This document shows, one piece after another, positions 26,401-41,400 of a DNA stretch of 64,000 bases (its first letter is position 1; the number at the start of each line of letters is the position of its first letter). The notes under the pieces were generated by a model. That model saw only the letters and a program-made list of their open reading frames with translations, did not search any database and was not told the DNA's origin. The DNA is from Pieris napi (Eukaryota; Arthropoda; Insecta; Lepidoptera; Pieridae): the NCBI RefSeq assembly GCF_905475465.1, contig NC_062259.1, positions 12,162,501-12,226,500 of the forward strand. The letters run 5' to 3'. A program made the translations under genes and the position numbers.

Positions 26401-29400
26401 CCACAAGCATTTGTGTTCGCATTCATCAGATCATGTATTTAAATCCCCTATGCGTCAACGAATTTCTCTTTTATTGAAGAAATTTTAGTTACCCAAAAGG
26501 GTAGAGCCCGCCAATCGCGTATAAGATGCGTGACGATTAACTTTAGACATTAATGATGTAGATAAATCGAACCCACGATCGTTTATCCCCTTCCGCCTTT
26601 AAGCAATAATTTCCGTCTCCATTTATTAGTATAATCAGTACAATTCTTGTTTGAAATAGCAAAGTTTAAAATTTCTAAGTTGACAGTACTTCTATTGTTA
26701 GGCTATATCGTCTGTGTGTGTATCAGACAGGGTTTCGTCGGGCGCACCCCGCGTGCCTGGGAACAGCGGGGCTGGTTGGTCGATGCCAGGTCCGCGCAGT
26801 CGCAGACGGCAGGGTAACGACCGCCATTGGACGCGCCCAGTTTTACTTATATTGAAAATTATTATCTATAAGGATAGGAATAATACGAAAAGCAATGGAA
26901 TTCAAAATGGTAGTAATCAATGCCTGTATACCTTACAATAAAAAGTAAGTAAAAGCAGTTACGCTGATTAACTTCAAGTCTATGTATATATCTAAAGTTA
27001 CAAAAGTAACATATAGGGGCCTTTAACACGCAATCTCTGGGAGCCATGTATTTCTGAAGGATAATTCGACGTATTGGATTTATGGAAGAATTTTACATTT
27101 TTCAATTTAATAGAAATGCGCAACGAGAAATATTAGATTGCGAAACGGAAAATTGTCGTGGGTTATGATAATCACGTATTTTCACAGGAGGAAACTTTCC
27201 ACCGGCCATTGGCTTCAATAACCACTTTCACCATCAATACAGAGAATGTATGAAGTCCTTTTGGCAGAACCAAACACAATTTAGATGACAAGTTATGGCC
27301 AGTGATCAGTTTTCTCTGTGCAACAAAACCCCGAAACTAATATTGACTGGGACAAAAACAAACCCACGCGCTGTACGTTTAAAATACTTATTTACATATG
27401 TAAAAACAATTACATAGTAATAATAATAACGATGATTAATGAATACGCCCGATGAATAAGAATTCCATATAACAGTATATTTTTATATGATGAGTGTTAT
27501 TGTTATCAAGTAAAATCCTTCTATGGCTATTTCGAGCGTGCCGCGCATTGACCTCACTATCAAACAAACCATTGTACTTCCAACCCGTATCCACTAATTA
27601 TAACATGGTAAGACCCACCGCATACAGAATTATTAAGTTCAAGCGACGTCGTTGTCGTAATTACAGCCTATAACATGTCGCGACGTTTCCCGAAAGAGAA
27701 TATTTAATTTATTATGGGAATGATAACATGTGTCCCACTTATGTACTATTCCGACGCTTATTATATTTAAATACTAGCTGACCTGGCGAACATTGTACCG
27801 CCTAACAGTCGATTCTTTATTTTTTTTTAATACTTATTCTGCTAATTGGGACACCGGTCTAGCTAGTAAGATAAAAAAAAGTTGATAAGACAACAAATAC
27901 ATTATGTCAAAAAATAAAAGTTTACCTTCCAGGAACCCCTCCACTAACACTTAAACTTTATGGTATGGTCTTTAAGTTCAAATTGACTTTTAAGTATTAT
28001 TACGAATATTTTGTATGGGAATATAGAAAAGTGTTGTTTTTAGACTTTTACACTCGATTTTTTTAATTTTTTAATGTTCACACTACATACATTTTTAATT
28101 TCTCTATATACTATGCGATGTTAGTGCAATCATACCCTATTAATACAGTGTATGCGGAAGTCCTAAATCGATGTTAATTTTAAACTAAAATGTAAACAAA
28201 GATCAACAATGCACCGTTACTTACAGCGGCTTTCTGAGAAACGCTTATGTTGCTGTTTTAGTGATATTTGTAAAACAGCATTTTCTCGGATATGCTTGCG
28301 TACAATACTTGAGAATGTACCTTCATTTTGCGCAATAATTCATATATCGCGGGTTAAGGTATTTAAAGTTATACGAGTATAATTGTGTGACCATAGTCTC
28401 AAACAAATCTAAAGATAAAGTATGATAAGTAGCTACTTTCGGCATAAAGGCATCATTAAAATTTGAATTTAGAACAAAATAATATCGTGATTGTACAAAA
28501 TAATGTCGGAAAATTTAAGATATTCATATCCGACATAATAATAATAATAATTAGCTAAAAATAGAAAATTTAAAAGTTTGGTCCCTGTGGCAGTGCACCT
28601 TTAACACTGCCATACCCTCGCTGTAATGCGATACTTATTCGTTGAGCGAGGAAAGCACCAACCCTGCGATTCTGTAACTCACTTTTCGAACTCACACAGC
28701 GGTTTTTGCATCGGCGGTCGCTCTCAAATCAGTCGTGAAGCAGTCATTTTATGATTTGGCATTCTGATAAACAATAAACTACAAGCTCACACCTTTTCAG
28801 AATGCCAAATCATAAAATGACTGCTTCACGACTGATTTGAGAGCGACCGCCGATGCAAAAACCGCTGTGTGAGTTCGAAAAGTGAGTTACAGAATCGCAG
28901 GGCTGCTCTGGAATCACCGTTACTATCTACTAGGCGTCAACTTAAATCTTTAATTAGCGTTATAACATAATTGTCTCTGAGACCTACGGAATCGAACTCG
29001 GAGACCTACGGAATAGCGGACGTACGTGCACCTGAAGTCGTAGGTATTTATTCCCGATCGTAACCTGACGTAATTAAAAAAACATGAAATTTCCATCGAA
29101 AAATACTAAAAATGTTATTTGGGTGAAATGCATCAGAGTGCATCTTTAAAATTTTGTTCACAAATATGATGACGTAATCGCTATGAAATGTGTCACCCCA
29201 ATGAACTCAAGTTTCGTCCATTAAGTGCGTCGAGGGGAGTTAGCAACCAAGAAGTGGGGCGTTCGAACAATACAATTGTAAAAAGAATTATAACACTAGG
29301 GAACGTAACAAAGAGAGATTAAACGCGGCTGTTATAGAGATTCTTTGCTTAGTCAATTCGTGTCATGGTTTGGTATTTTGGCCTTTATTACAAGATAATA

Positions 29401-32400
29401 AGGATTTTGAATTGTAGAAATTACGGCGAAGGCTAAATAAATACAAGTAAACAATAACAGTAACGTTATGATATCATAATTGTTTTCTAACCAGATGCGT
29501 AGATAATTTTCTTCTAATATATAAACTTTTTAAAGGTGTTTTTTAATTAAGTAATGTAGGGTAAAACCCTTTATAATAAAAGAGATATATTTTAGTAACC
29601 AACAAACTCGAATATAATTATCTGCTAATAAGATCTCTACATTGTAGACATTGTTTAACTCTATGAAAACACAGCATCAACGAAATATAATAATAATAAG
29701 CTTCTGTAGCGTAAGGGAGATTGACAATGTAGTATGTATGAAAGACAATGTGATAGATCTTTACATTGTCGGCACATATTTGTACCCTGATAACACAAAT
29801 GACTACCGATAAGCAAGTTCAACGAAACATTAAATGACAAATAAACTTCTGTAGATTTAGAAAGATTGACAATTTATTAAACAATATGGTAGAGTTTATC
29901 ATAGGATTGGGTTGCAAAACGAATTAAAAGTAATATTTTAACTGTTTTAGGCGAGTTCACCACAGAACTCGGTGGTATATGTAAAAATACAATACAAGTC
30001 GCTTACAACTGTGAACAGAATGCCATACTTCCGTAATCCGAGCGTAAACGATGAGACCACAAATACGACATAGAAAGTCGATTTCCAATGTAATCTGTGA
30101 TATATGGTTGCAAATCAAGGAAATAATCTTCGAAGCTTTCCTGCCAGTATCCGTACAGCAGAGAATTATGTTGCATCTGTTTCCTGTGCCTCACTATTAC
30201 TACTTGTTATACTCAATTAGGTCGTTTAATTGGCTTTATTCGCTTACGAGTTAACAATAAAAAGATATAAAAGTTTGTCCCATCCCGTCTACAGTATTAG
30301 ATAACTTGAAGTTGGAAGTTAAAACATCGTCCCGAAATCATATAATAGATAGCAATATTAATTCCTAAAGTTACCAGCTGAAAATTCCATTTTGGCATTA
30401 AATGTATTTTAGTCAAAATAATCATACAATTTTGCAACTAGTTTATTTCATCTAGGCCCATAATCTCTGGGCTTCCTTCAACGGGACGCTCACCACACGG
30501 TGGTGGATGCAAAGACCGCCCTTCGTATTCTTTCTTAAAAAATTACTTAGGGTTCTTCAAGAAGAGAGCGAACCAATTTTTTAATGGCCGTCAATTTGAG
30601 AGGGTTCATGGGCGACGGTATCACTTAAAATGACAAAAAACAATATAAGGCGATGGTTTCTTTCTTATATACAAATAGCCTACTTTATATATCCATTTAA
30701 ACTACTACGGTGATATAATATAATCATGTGTAGATTAACACGCGAACGAATCGAAAATAAAAAAAACATGTTTATAAAAAAATCATTTATAATTTCGTTA
30801 TTTAGGGCATTGCGTGAGCGTACATTGATTTATGAAATGCGTTCTGATACCCATAATTGGCGCTTCCCGGTGTAATGAGCTCAAGATGTGATCTCTGCTT
30901 AATGTTTTGATGGCCGGAAATGATAGATTACAGGCACTCACGAACTAAGAAATTTGTTTATGTTACGAAATGTTTAACGTAAACACTGCAAGGGATTCGG
31001 TACTCTTTCGGTTCTAAGAAATGAAAATTTCAATAGAAGTTTATCTGTGCCGAAGTAATATTTATAGTAACTAAAACTGATGCATAAAGGTGAGTCACGG
31101 TGTCACACATTTGAAAATGTTCAGTTAAATTCTAAAGGTAAATCAATTAAATTCCCGCATTGAAAATTGTTATGCAAAAAGCATAAAACCATACACAATT
31201 TCAAGCTTTTACAACTGTGTATAACTTATAAGGGGACGTTAACTAAGTCCAACTTAATATAATAACGCTCTTATAAAAGCTGAATCGGTCTCATTACACT
31301 AGCTAAAACTAACTAAAAGTCTCGTCTCGTTTTGTCAAGTTGCGTGATCCAATTCAGATCCTTAGTAACAGCGGAATAAAGCCTAATTTCGCTCATAAGG
31401 GTACACACAGACAACTATAGTATTGTTCTTCCCAAGCCATAACGAAGAGCATTGTCTTTAATTAACGTTAATGAGGCTATGGGCTTCGTATATTAACTCT
31501 ATGAATCAGTACTGTTTAAGCGTAGATTCGCTATATCTATTGTTCAGGAATGTGCCACGCCCACGCCCTTTGACGATTCTACGCCCTTACGTAGGTTCAC
31601 TGTGGTCTAGACGATGAGACATGGATATTATCATATTTATGAAACAACGGTAAGTTACATTCACTAAACGTTAATAGAGAAAACTATTGGATTACGTACT
31701 GAATACGAAATCATTAGTTGTTGCTTGCTTGCTTTTGGAACTCATTTGGTTTATTCAGGTTTGTTCGATGGTTTGGATGGTGTATGGTGGTGCGGTGCCC
31801 ATTATACATAACTAAGTTATTAAACGAAACTAAATTTTGACTAGGTATTTAATAACTAGTCGATAGTTAGTTTCCTTAAATACAGATTACTTATAGAAGA
31901 CACATCGTGAAACTGAATAATAATTCACAAGTAAATTGCTTGGAATGCGAAGAACATGTATTTTAATATTTTATTCACTTGTTATTGTATTCTCGTTATG
32001 TGAGCCCCGGCACGGCTTTGATAATGATACAGTTTAAGGTATTCCGTAAAAGGATCTCAACTATTCAATGACCTCACCAAGGAAATCAACGTGTAAACCG
32101 GTACAAGACGAATCGAAACTGGGTTTCAAGTACAGGATATATTTTTATAACTATGTCGATGCATACCGAGACATTTTCAATAATGTATGACAGCATTTTA
32201 TTAAAATGACTAATATTTTGTTGACAATGTATTATGGGGTGATAAATGGACTTAAGTTTAAGCTTAACTCTATTTCATATAAGAGAATATAGTAAAAAAA
32301 TATATATATATAAGAGTGAACAATTTAATAATTACGACCTAATGTTGAAATAGCTAGCCGACTCGCCCGGTGAGACACGCTAAGATTTACATATGTCTTC

Positions 32401-35400
32401 TTAAAACCTTCGAAGATCTATTTTCGTATCGTCTCTGGCTAAGAAAATCCTTGGGGAACTTCATATTTCCTTGAAGAACGCAATACTGCGCAGTGTACTT
32501 CAACTGATTAATTAATTGTTTTACGTAACACAAAACAGCGTTACCAAATAAAAAAATACCAACGTAAGATCTGATGCTATGAAATTTATATTACGATAAC
32601 CCTACAAGAACGTGCCAAGTAAATTAGCTTAACACTTTAAACATTAATTAATATGTCCTTTAAAATACTATGGCTTATTGACTCCACGTTTAAAATATTC
32701 AGTATAAAACAAATAATTCAGTGGCCATAGGTCAGAAGACGATAAATGCAATTTCATTACTTAACAGGACAAGCAATTAAATTAGTATTAAGAAATCTTG
32801 AAGGCACTATTAAAATATGAAACACTCGATATATGAATTAATTTACTTATCATTGTCTGATTTATATGTATATAAATCATTGACTCGATAAACGCTTGCA
32901 ATAAGCTCCTTATTTATGCTCTTTGAGGGAAGCTATTGTGAATATTATATGAGGCTTAATACTTAAAAACCCAATTACAGCATAAAAGCCTCGAGGGTTG
33001 AGCGGGACAATATACGCGGTTTTAAGCGCGAAATGTTAGATAAGTTTTTAAATAATTAAATGCTATTACCGTTTTAATCATAGGTTATGTAAATAATTTC
33101 TAATTTATAACAGAATAATTCACAAACTATAAAAAATATTGTTATCCCAGGTTACAGGATATTAATGCAAGTGAGTATGGCCCACTACTTATCATTGTCT
33201 GATCTATGACCATAAATATATAAATCATTAACTCGATAAACGCTTGCAATAAGCTCCTTATTTATGCTCTTTGAGGGAAGCTATTGTGAATATTATAGCT
33301 TAATACTACACTTAAATCCCAATTACAGAGCATAGACGCCTCGAGGGTTGAGCGGGACAATATACGCGGTTTTAAGCGCGAAATGTTAGATAAGTTTATT
33401 AATAATTTTTAACACAATAATTCACAAACTATAAAAAATATTGTTATCCCAGGTTACAGGGTATAAATGGAAGTGGGCCATACGCTTCACGGGAACACTG
33501 CAACCTCTCGACTGGAATCCCCAGGAAAAAGGAATCGTGGCCGTCCAAACAGGCAGCGAAGCAATATTGCCGAGGCGAAAGGAATAACTTGGAGCATAAT
33601 AAAGAGGCCTGCATAATTCGATCAGGCTGTATTGCTCTAGATGCCCTGATCCCTTGGGAAAAGGATACAAGGATCGGCCTTAAGTGCCTCGGATATAAAC
33701 TAAATAGCTTGGCTGAAACAGACAAGATCTTAAATGGCTATACGTTTATAAATTTATAACGTTTTAAATCTGTAGCATGGCTATAAAATGCACTCCGTTT
33801 AAGTATTCAATGAAATATTTTATTCAAACCGTCCGTCCTATTTAAAATATAGAACGAAAATGTAGGTTATCTCACTCAATGATAATATTTATAAAAGTAA
33901 AAAATACAGTTTCAATATTCATTAACTGCAATTACGATAACTTTCAAATGGTTAAGTTTTCCTCTGTTTAAAGACCCAAAATTACTTTAATAAGTTTAAA
34001 TATTTGACTACTAAACTTGACAGTTCGAGATTAGATTGTTTTTTTCAAAATGTTTCCGAACTATACATGGACGCCCTTCCATATATGTTATGTGTATATG
34101 AAACAACGATTTAATTCACTATTACAGTGCTACATTATACCTAAAATGTCTAATTCCTAATTGTTAAAAATCTCTGTGCGAAGTTATGACAGGCTAGCAA
34201 AGCGTTATCTACTTCTCCATTTCCGTTTTCGGTATGAATTGAATGATCTCTAATTAAAAATAAAAAAATAAAAATTGGCGGTTTTAGGTCAACGCCTATA
34301 CGTGAATTTAATGATTTATTTATATTATCTCTTACGTCTTTACATCCTCTTGTAACACACACTAAATGTATTAATATATAAAAAAGTAGCAACGTAATTC
34401 ATGTTAATATTAAGCAAAACGTGATTTTTAATGTATTGCAGATTTTGAGCAATCAGTGATTAATAATCGTCACGTTTTGAAAATTAGATGCTAATGCTCA
34501 TTTTGTCACGGTTCCCAAACAAATATTTCTGTACCAGAGTAAGAGAAGTTATGTCCTATGACGAAATGCTTTCTGTTGTTTATTATGCAACATTTCGCCG
34601 GGAATAAAACCCAGTACAGATACGCCGCACGTGTAATTCAAAATAGCAACTGCAGACAATATTATCTATTGCCATTGTACCTAACTTTTGCATTCGCGAA
34701 GTTAATGTTTCTATGAATAGAAATAGTTTCAATTGGACTAAATACTTAAATTGCTTTACGGAAAGCGTCACTTTTAATGAAAGCCCTTAACAGAGGATTT
34801 GAATTAAAAGGGATATCTTGAAATACCATTTGTCTAACACATTTAAAAGATTTTTTTATTCTCAATTTAATAATATCCTAGCCTAGAAATTAGGGAGCGT
34901 TCATGTATTACGTACTTTACTAAAAGTTACCACATAATGGTAACTTTTAGGTATAAAGAGTCACTAGGTGGTCACGAAACGTTTTATTATACTTGGGTAC
35001 AGAAAAACGTTACGACGCGTTACATGGGGGGGGGTTTCCAATAATCTCCAAAAATTGCGTGATGTAATACTTGAACGCTCCCTTACTTATTTATATAAGA
35101 ACCAAAAACCCTTGCATCGCGAAGAATACTTTACTCAATCCATTTTTCTGTACACAGCCGATACATGTATATTAAATGCACTCATAAAAATCCTTTGTTA
35201 CTCGTACGTTTCTTTATTTATCGCATATTAAGCAAATGAAAATTAAAACTAATTGCGCAACAATCTCATCAGCAAGGAATGACAACAGATTACAACTTGA
35301 TTTATCTAATATATAAAATTCTCGTGTCACAGTTTTCGTTGCCATACTCCTCCGAAACGGCTTGACCGATTTTGATGAAATTTTTTGTGCTTATCCGGTA

Positions 35401-38400
35401 TCTATGAGAATCGGCCAACATCTATTTTTCATCCCCCTAAATGTTGGGGCAGTCCACCCCTAAATTTTTTTTTAAATTTTTTAGACAAAATTTTTAATTT
35501 CTATTTTTTTATGATACAGCATTAAAAAATACATACAACCCCTACTTTTTTCACCCCTCTACGATCAACCCCTACTTATTTTTTTAAATATACATGGCAA
35601 AACGACGTTTGCCCGGTCAGCTAGTAATTAAATAAAGTTATAAATTTCAACGGTAGCTGAATTTATTTCAGTTTTTCCGTTTCCATACGAAGTCACGAGC
35701 TTCAGCTATAAATATTTCATTAAGTTACAGCTATTTTCACTCGAGCACTCAGGACTAAGTTTAGTTTGATTGTTTAAACTTAATCTAGAAAAGAGTTCCA
35801 ACTTTTTTAAAGGTGACTGAAATAAACCAACTCTTTTTCTCAAAAGCTAAGGATTGTATTTGGTTTTTGATTCCGATCTAAATTTAACTGTATTTTTTTC
35901 TGTAAAAAACGTAGTTAAATTTGTGCTGATGGTCTGTTGTCTATGGTTTATACTTGTGAATAAGATCGAATAGAGTGATTTATATTTCAGATATTATAAT
36001 TCAAAAATATGAATCCAGTTCGACGCGAATTCATTTAATTGTCACTGTTTACTTTTTTTAAGAACAGGGTCAAATGGGTCATTAATACTGCCAGAAGACT
36101 AGTAAGCGCGTTACCGGCCTTTAAATGTTTTTTTTAAAGGTTTGGAAACACTTCAATGGGCAGCTGGTTACACAAAGTGGCAAAGAGCGCCTTTAAAAAA
36201 CGCCAGTGGTATATACTAAATCACAACATTTTATATGAGTTTTTTTAGAAAATGTAGAGTCTATACCACAAAAAGCGAGCCCTAGTAAGCGTTAGCTTTC
36301 ACGGAACAACTAGTAGATCGCTTAACTTACTTTGACCGGTTCTGGGTTTCCGAAGCAACGCGTTTTTTACTTGGGAAAGTGCAGCTGGCATATCTCGGCC
36401 GCGTGACTTTGTAGCTCACTGGCCAACTTGGTTTTCTCAACATGCAACATTGGCGCGTTGCTCATTCATAATCATAAGTTTCATGCTATTTATAGATTCA
36501 CAATGCGGAACGATTTTTCGATTTCGTAGGTTGTTTACGCATTTCGAAATCGAATTTAATTGGTAATATTAATTTAAGAACTATATATAAGTTTTTTTAG
36601 ATACATTGTCACAAAGACAGCAACTGTAATCGTCAAATGTGAGTAGAAAGTATAGACCTGTCCTTATAATGTTCTATAATTGATATTATTGTATGCTTAT
36701 AAAAATAATGTTTAAAAATGGACACTTGTTTTCTCTTGCGTGAAAGGAAATCACCCAAATGCTCTTTAGGGGGTTAATTTTGCGTAAGTATTCAATGAGT
36801 CAACTAATAGACCGTATAGGAAGATGCAGGCCGCATGTCAACAGTAGCACGTAGTTTTAAATTTACAAAACAAATCAGCGTAAAATAATAATTTCATTTG
36901 AGGTAATGATGTCGCTGAGTGTTGCTATTATTTATTCTAGTCTCGATGGTAATGTCACAATTTGATTATCATACAAGAAATACATAGAAGGCGATCGACA
37001 CTATAATAAAGACGCGATGCAGTTCTAAAATGATTAACGCATTGAATATTAATCAAATTGACAGTAATAGAGTACCATTATAGTTTCTCTTTATTGCGCA
37101 CCACCACTATGTGGAACCAGCTGCCCACTGAAGTAATTCCGAACCAATTCGACTTAGGGTCTGTAGAAAAGAGCGTATCAATTCTTAGAACAAAGTGAGT
37201 GTCCATAGGGGGTATAACTTAATATCAGAGAGCCTCCTGCCTATTTGCCTCCTATTACATTAAAAAATAAATAAACAAATATATTAATTTCATGTTCAAT
37301 TTAGTAGGTTTTGCGTCAAGTGTTTAATAGCAGATCCTGCCTTTACAATATGTTGTGTTGGTTTGTTTTATTTTAATGAGCGAGTATGAAGGCGGGGCTG
37401 GCAGACCTGTTCGTACTTCTCTGGATCAGAATCTAAATGATCTTGCAATAGCAAAAAAACAACCGTCGAGCGTGTATGGTGATAATTATGAGTACAAGCG
37501 AGAGAGGTATATAAAGACCGTAGTTGTACACACTTTTAAATAATTAAATATTTTTCTACCGAGTCTGAATAGTAAGGTTCTGGTTTGGGTTGAGCCCACA
37601 TTCTCCTAGTTGGTCAATTGCACTTCCGATATAGTGTTTATTTCTTCGTAAGTCTGTATTAAATAAGCAAGATTATATTTATTCAGTCGAATATTATGAA
37701 TTTTAAGGGTCTGTTTCACAATGTACGGATAAGTTCTACATAAGTTCCAAATTAGCTATTTATTACTTATTGGTAGGATAAACACTATTGTTGCGTTTCA
37801 CGACTGTCAGATAGCGCTACTCGTCACATAAAGTCCATCATAAGTTATGAGTCCGATGAATGTCAAATAGCACAATTTATCTTCCAAATAATTTATGTGT
37901 TGCATAGCTATTTGGTACTTTATCCATACTTTGTGAAACAGACCCTAAGTCTCTCACTAAATTATAAAAATACCTATTAAGTAAATTTCTTCCAAGAAAA
38001 TCAAGAAACCTTTCAAATTTTGTGACTGTTCTTTGAACCTATACATATCATAAGAATGTTTTTTCATGCGATTTTTCGAAGCGGTTGAGTAAGCGCTTCC
38101 GTAGCGAGGGCCGAATGCGCCCGTCGCATTCCATAACCAAATACGTAGGTCCTCTCGAAACAAAGCATCGGTCGGAATAATTAATCAATCGTGTACATCT
38201 GCCCCTATATGTATGGCCGAATCATTCTTTATATTTTTATTATTGTATCAAAGGCCAAGTGGTCAAGGATTTCTGGATGATTCGTAAACACATCGTAGAT
38301 ATTAATAATCGTTATAGAGGTAATTCATTGCAATTTCGATGCAGGAAGATAAGAAGAAACATATTTATTACACATAGTAAAAAAGACTCACTAGCCCCCT

Positions 38401-41400
38401 AGGATTCCCTGTATCGTGGACAACTAGTCTACCATTTGAAGTGTTAACGGTACTTCATAATAATTTCTACATAACACTTATATATAAATAAAGTATAAGT
38501 GAGAATATGTTGTTTAAAATTGCAAGTGATCATATGAAGTTTTGTATTGTTAGTGAACATTTTGATTAAAAAAAACTGGATAGTAGAGTTTAATATTTGT
38601 TGATTTCATATTTAATTAATACAGTTTCGTGTACGCCGTATTATGTAACGTATATCAAAATAAATTGAAATAAATTTATTTAAAAGCGCCAAGAAAGATA
38701 TACTCGTAAAAACGTGTAATAAAAATGTTTGAACCCCGAATTCACGAAGGTGTGATCTTTGCCATCTTTCGTCCCCTAATTAATTATGGACTGACTTTGC
38801 GTGACTTTCTACGGCCAGCCCATATCCCAATTCCCTCTTCAGTCACTAACACGCGATTGGTTTGTCACTTAATTAGCTGACACTAGTTGGGTTCCAAAAT
38901 TATGTTAAGGTTTGAGGATGTGGCTATTCTGATGGTTGTATTAACAAATTTTTTTTTGTGATTGTTGGTATAAATTGAGTCATAAAAATATGTCAAATTA
39001 ATGTTTAGTTTTTTTTCGAATAGAATAGGTGTCTTTGACAGGAGTAAAGTAGATTGATTCTAGATTATGTATCAGCAGAAACTTTGATTTAGTTTCATTT
39101 ACAAGGGAATTTTATAAACTATTGATTAGATTGAGAAAGGCCTGAGAATCTTCAGATACTAGTTTTTGGATATCGGTTTTTTATGAATGGAAGATGGATT
39201 TTAAGATTTATTTAATGACAAAATAAGTTTTACTACAAAATATTATATTTATTGTATATTACTTTCGTTAACTTCGTATGTGAGAGACAATCGAAAACGA
39301 ACATTTAAATGTTTTGGTGCTTGAACTATTACGTCTATTTTAAATACATATAAATTAGCTATATTATTATATCTAATAACATATATATGTGTACTACATA
39401 TGTTACCTTCGAGTGACTTCGTTGATTTGATTTGAGGCTAAAAATAATAGTACATATGTTGATTGGAAATAAAAGCTATTGCGACAGGTAATTAAATACT
39501 ATTTAAATTAATAAATGTTTTTATTTAAAAAATCCTATTGCTGCTTCAGAAAGTTCTACATATCGGTAGTCATTGTGAAATGTTACCCTGATTTCTTGAT
39601 TGCTAGTACATGTCAACGAAAGTGTGCCGGAGATATGAACGTGGTCGACGCAGGCGCACCTCGAACTATTCCGAGAAATCGACCACAAAGTATCGACGTT
39701 TGTAATGAGGATAAGAAAGAATTGGCACGTCTTAAATATTATAGAAAGAAAATTTTAAGCACTTAAGTTTATTTCCTTATTTACCACAGTGTATAAATAC
39801 TATTAGTCTTAAGTTAGGCTAGATCGTAATGTTAAATTATGTCTGTTCTGGGCCAATCTATCTATCTTTATATATAAAAATGAATTGCTGTTCGTTAGTC
39901 TCGCTGAAACTCGAGAACGTAATTTTTTGGTTAGTAATAATTTGTTTTTTTTTTAAGTTTTGACACAAATAGATGTTGGTGAAACAAAGTTCACGGGGTC
40001 ATCTAGTTTATAATATATATCTATATAGACATAGACATTACATTTATTACTAACGAAATTCAAAAAAACAACTAATTAAAGAATAAGGTACTTTTTAAGT
40101 AATGTGTGTGTGTTGAGGTTGTAACTGGCCCTGGCTAAGCATTATGCTGAGGGGCAGACGTGTTCCACGCCGCTGGTAATTCTGCCAGAGACCACAACAG
40201 TTAGTTTGTGCCAATACACACCAAACTATTTAACAAAAAGCTTTTATGCTGTCGATTTAAAAATGGATAAGATAAATATAATAGAAACCATTAAGCATAA
40301 TGCTTTTTATTTTTGTATCTGTATTCAACTTTTTTCATCTTGTGCTTTTAATTTTTCTCCTGTTACAACAGTAGCATACATTACTGCATTAATATTGTAG
40401 ACTTCGCCAGATGCGTAAAAGAATTTGATGTACATAATAAAAATAAACAGCAAAGTAATGCACTTAACAATGAATCCTTGAGACAGTTAAATGGGTGACG
40501 CGTTACAAAGGACGCATTGATGGCCATGCAATGTACTCGAATGCCTACGTGATGATTTTAAATTAATTAATAAATGCAGTACAATTTTATCAACCATTGG
40601 TTTATATCGTAAATAACCAGAAGGATAAGAGCCTTAATTTGACGGTGGTCAAGTATGTAAGTCAGTACGATAATTTTAACACGATGTAGTTTTTGCATAC
40701 AATTAAAAAAAAAACTATTTGAAGATTCGTGTTCTCGTTCTGTTCTAACCGCACGGAGCGCGAAGTTTCTCATACAAAAATATATTTGTTCTACTATTTC
40801 AGTTACAACCACAACACACATTTCACACTTAAAATGTACGTTCTTTTTTCTGTCCATAATTTTTGATCATTATTATTGTTTTGTGTGGTTCTGTGTGTGT
40901 TTCGTTAGTAATAAATGTTGTCTTCCTACGTCTTTTACAATAGCGATTTTGAATATATTTTTTTATGTATGCATCCCACTTGCCAGCGAAATAAATGTAA
41001 GGCACTTAAATGTATTTATAAACAATTTAATTCTCAGATAACGTCACTATAATAAATATTTTTATTCTTCGACGCTTAAGCAATTATTGTTTACCCAAAT
41101 CGAACGCATCACTAAAACTCGTCAAGCAGCAATAAGTCGTATATAAACTCGCAGTTACTGGGACTTAAGTTGAGATTCAGAGTCGGGACTTAGCGCTAAA
41201 TATGACACCCGACAAAATACTAAGCGTTTTGAACCCGGGCAAGCGGAAAGCTTACGTCACATTTCCATAATTTGTTTAGTCAATTTTAATTAGACGCTAA
41301 CACGATAACATTCTCATTTGTTCACAAAATGTAAATGAGGTAATGCGACATATGGGAATCCTTAAAATAATTAATGTAATATATATGACACTTTGTCACA

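Noticed and set aside
30003..30194. 63-codon minus-strand frame (HNSLLYGYWQESFEDYF) in fax intron 1
   Set aside because: Looks more protein-like than most, yet no exon partner, transcript evidence or family could be identified.
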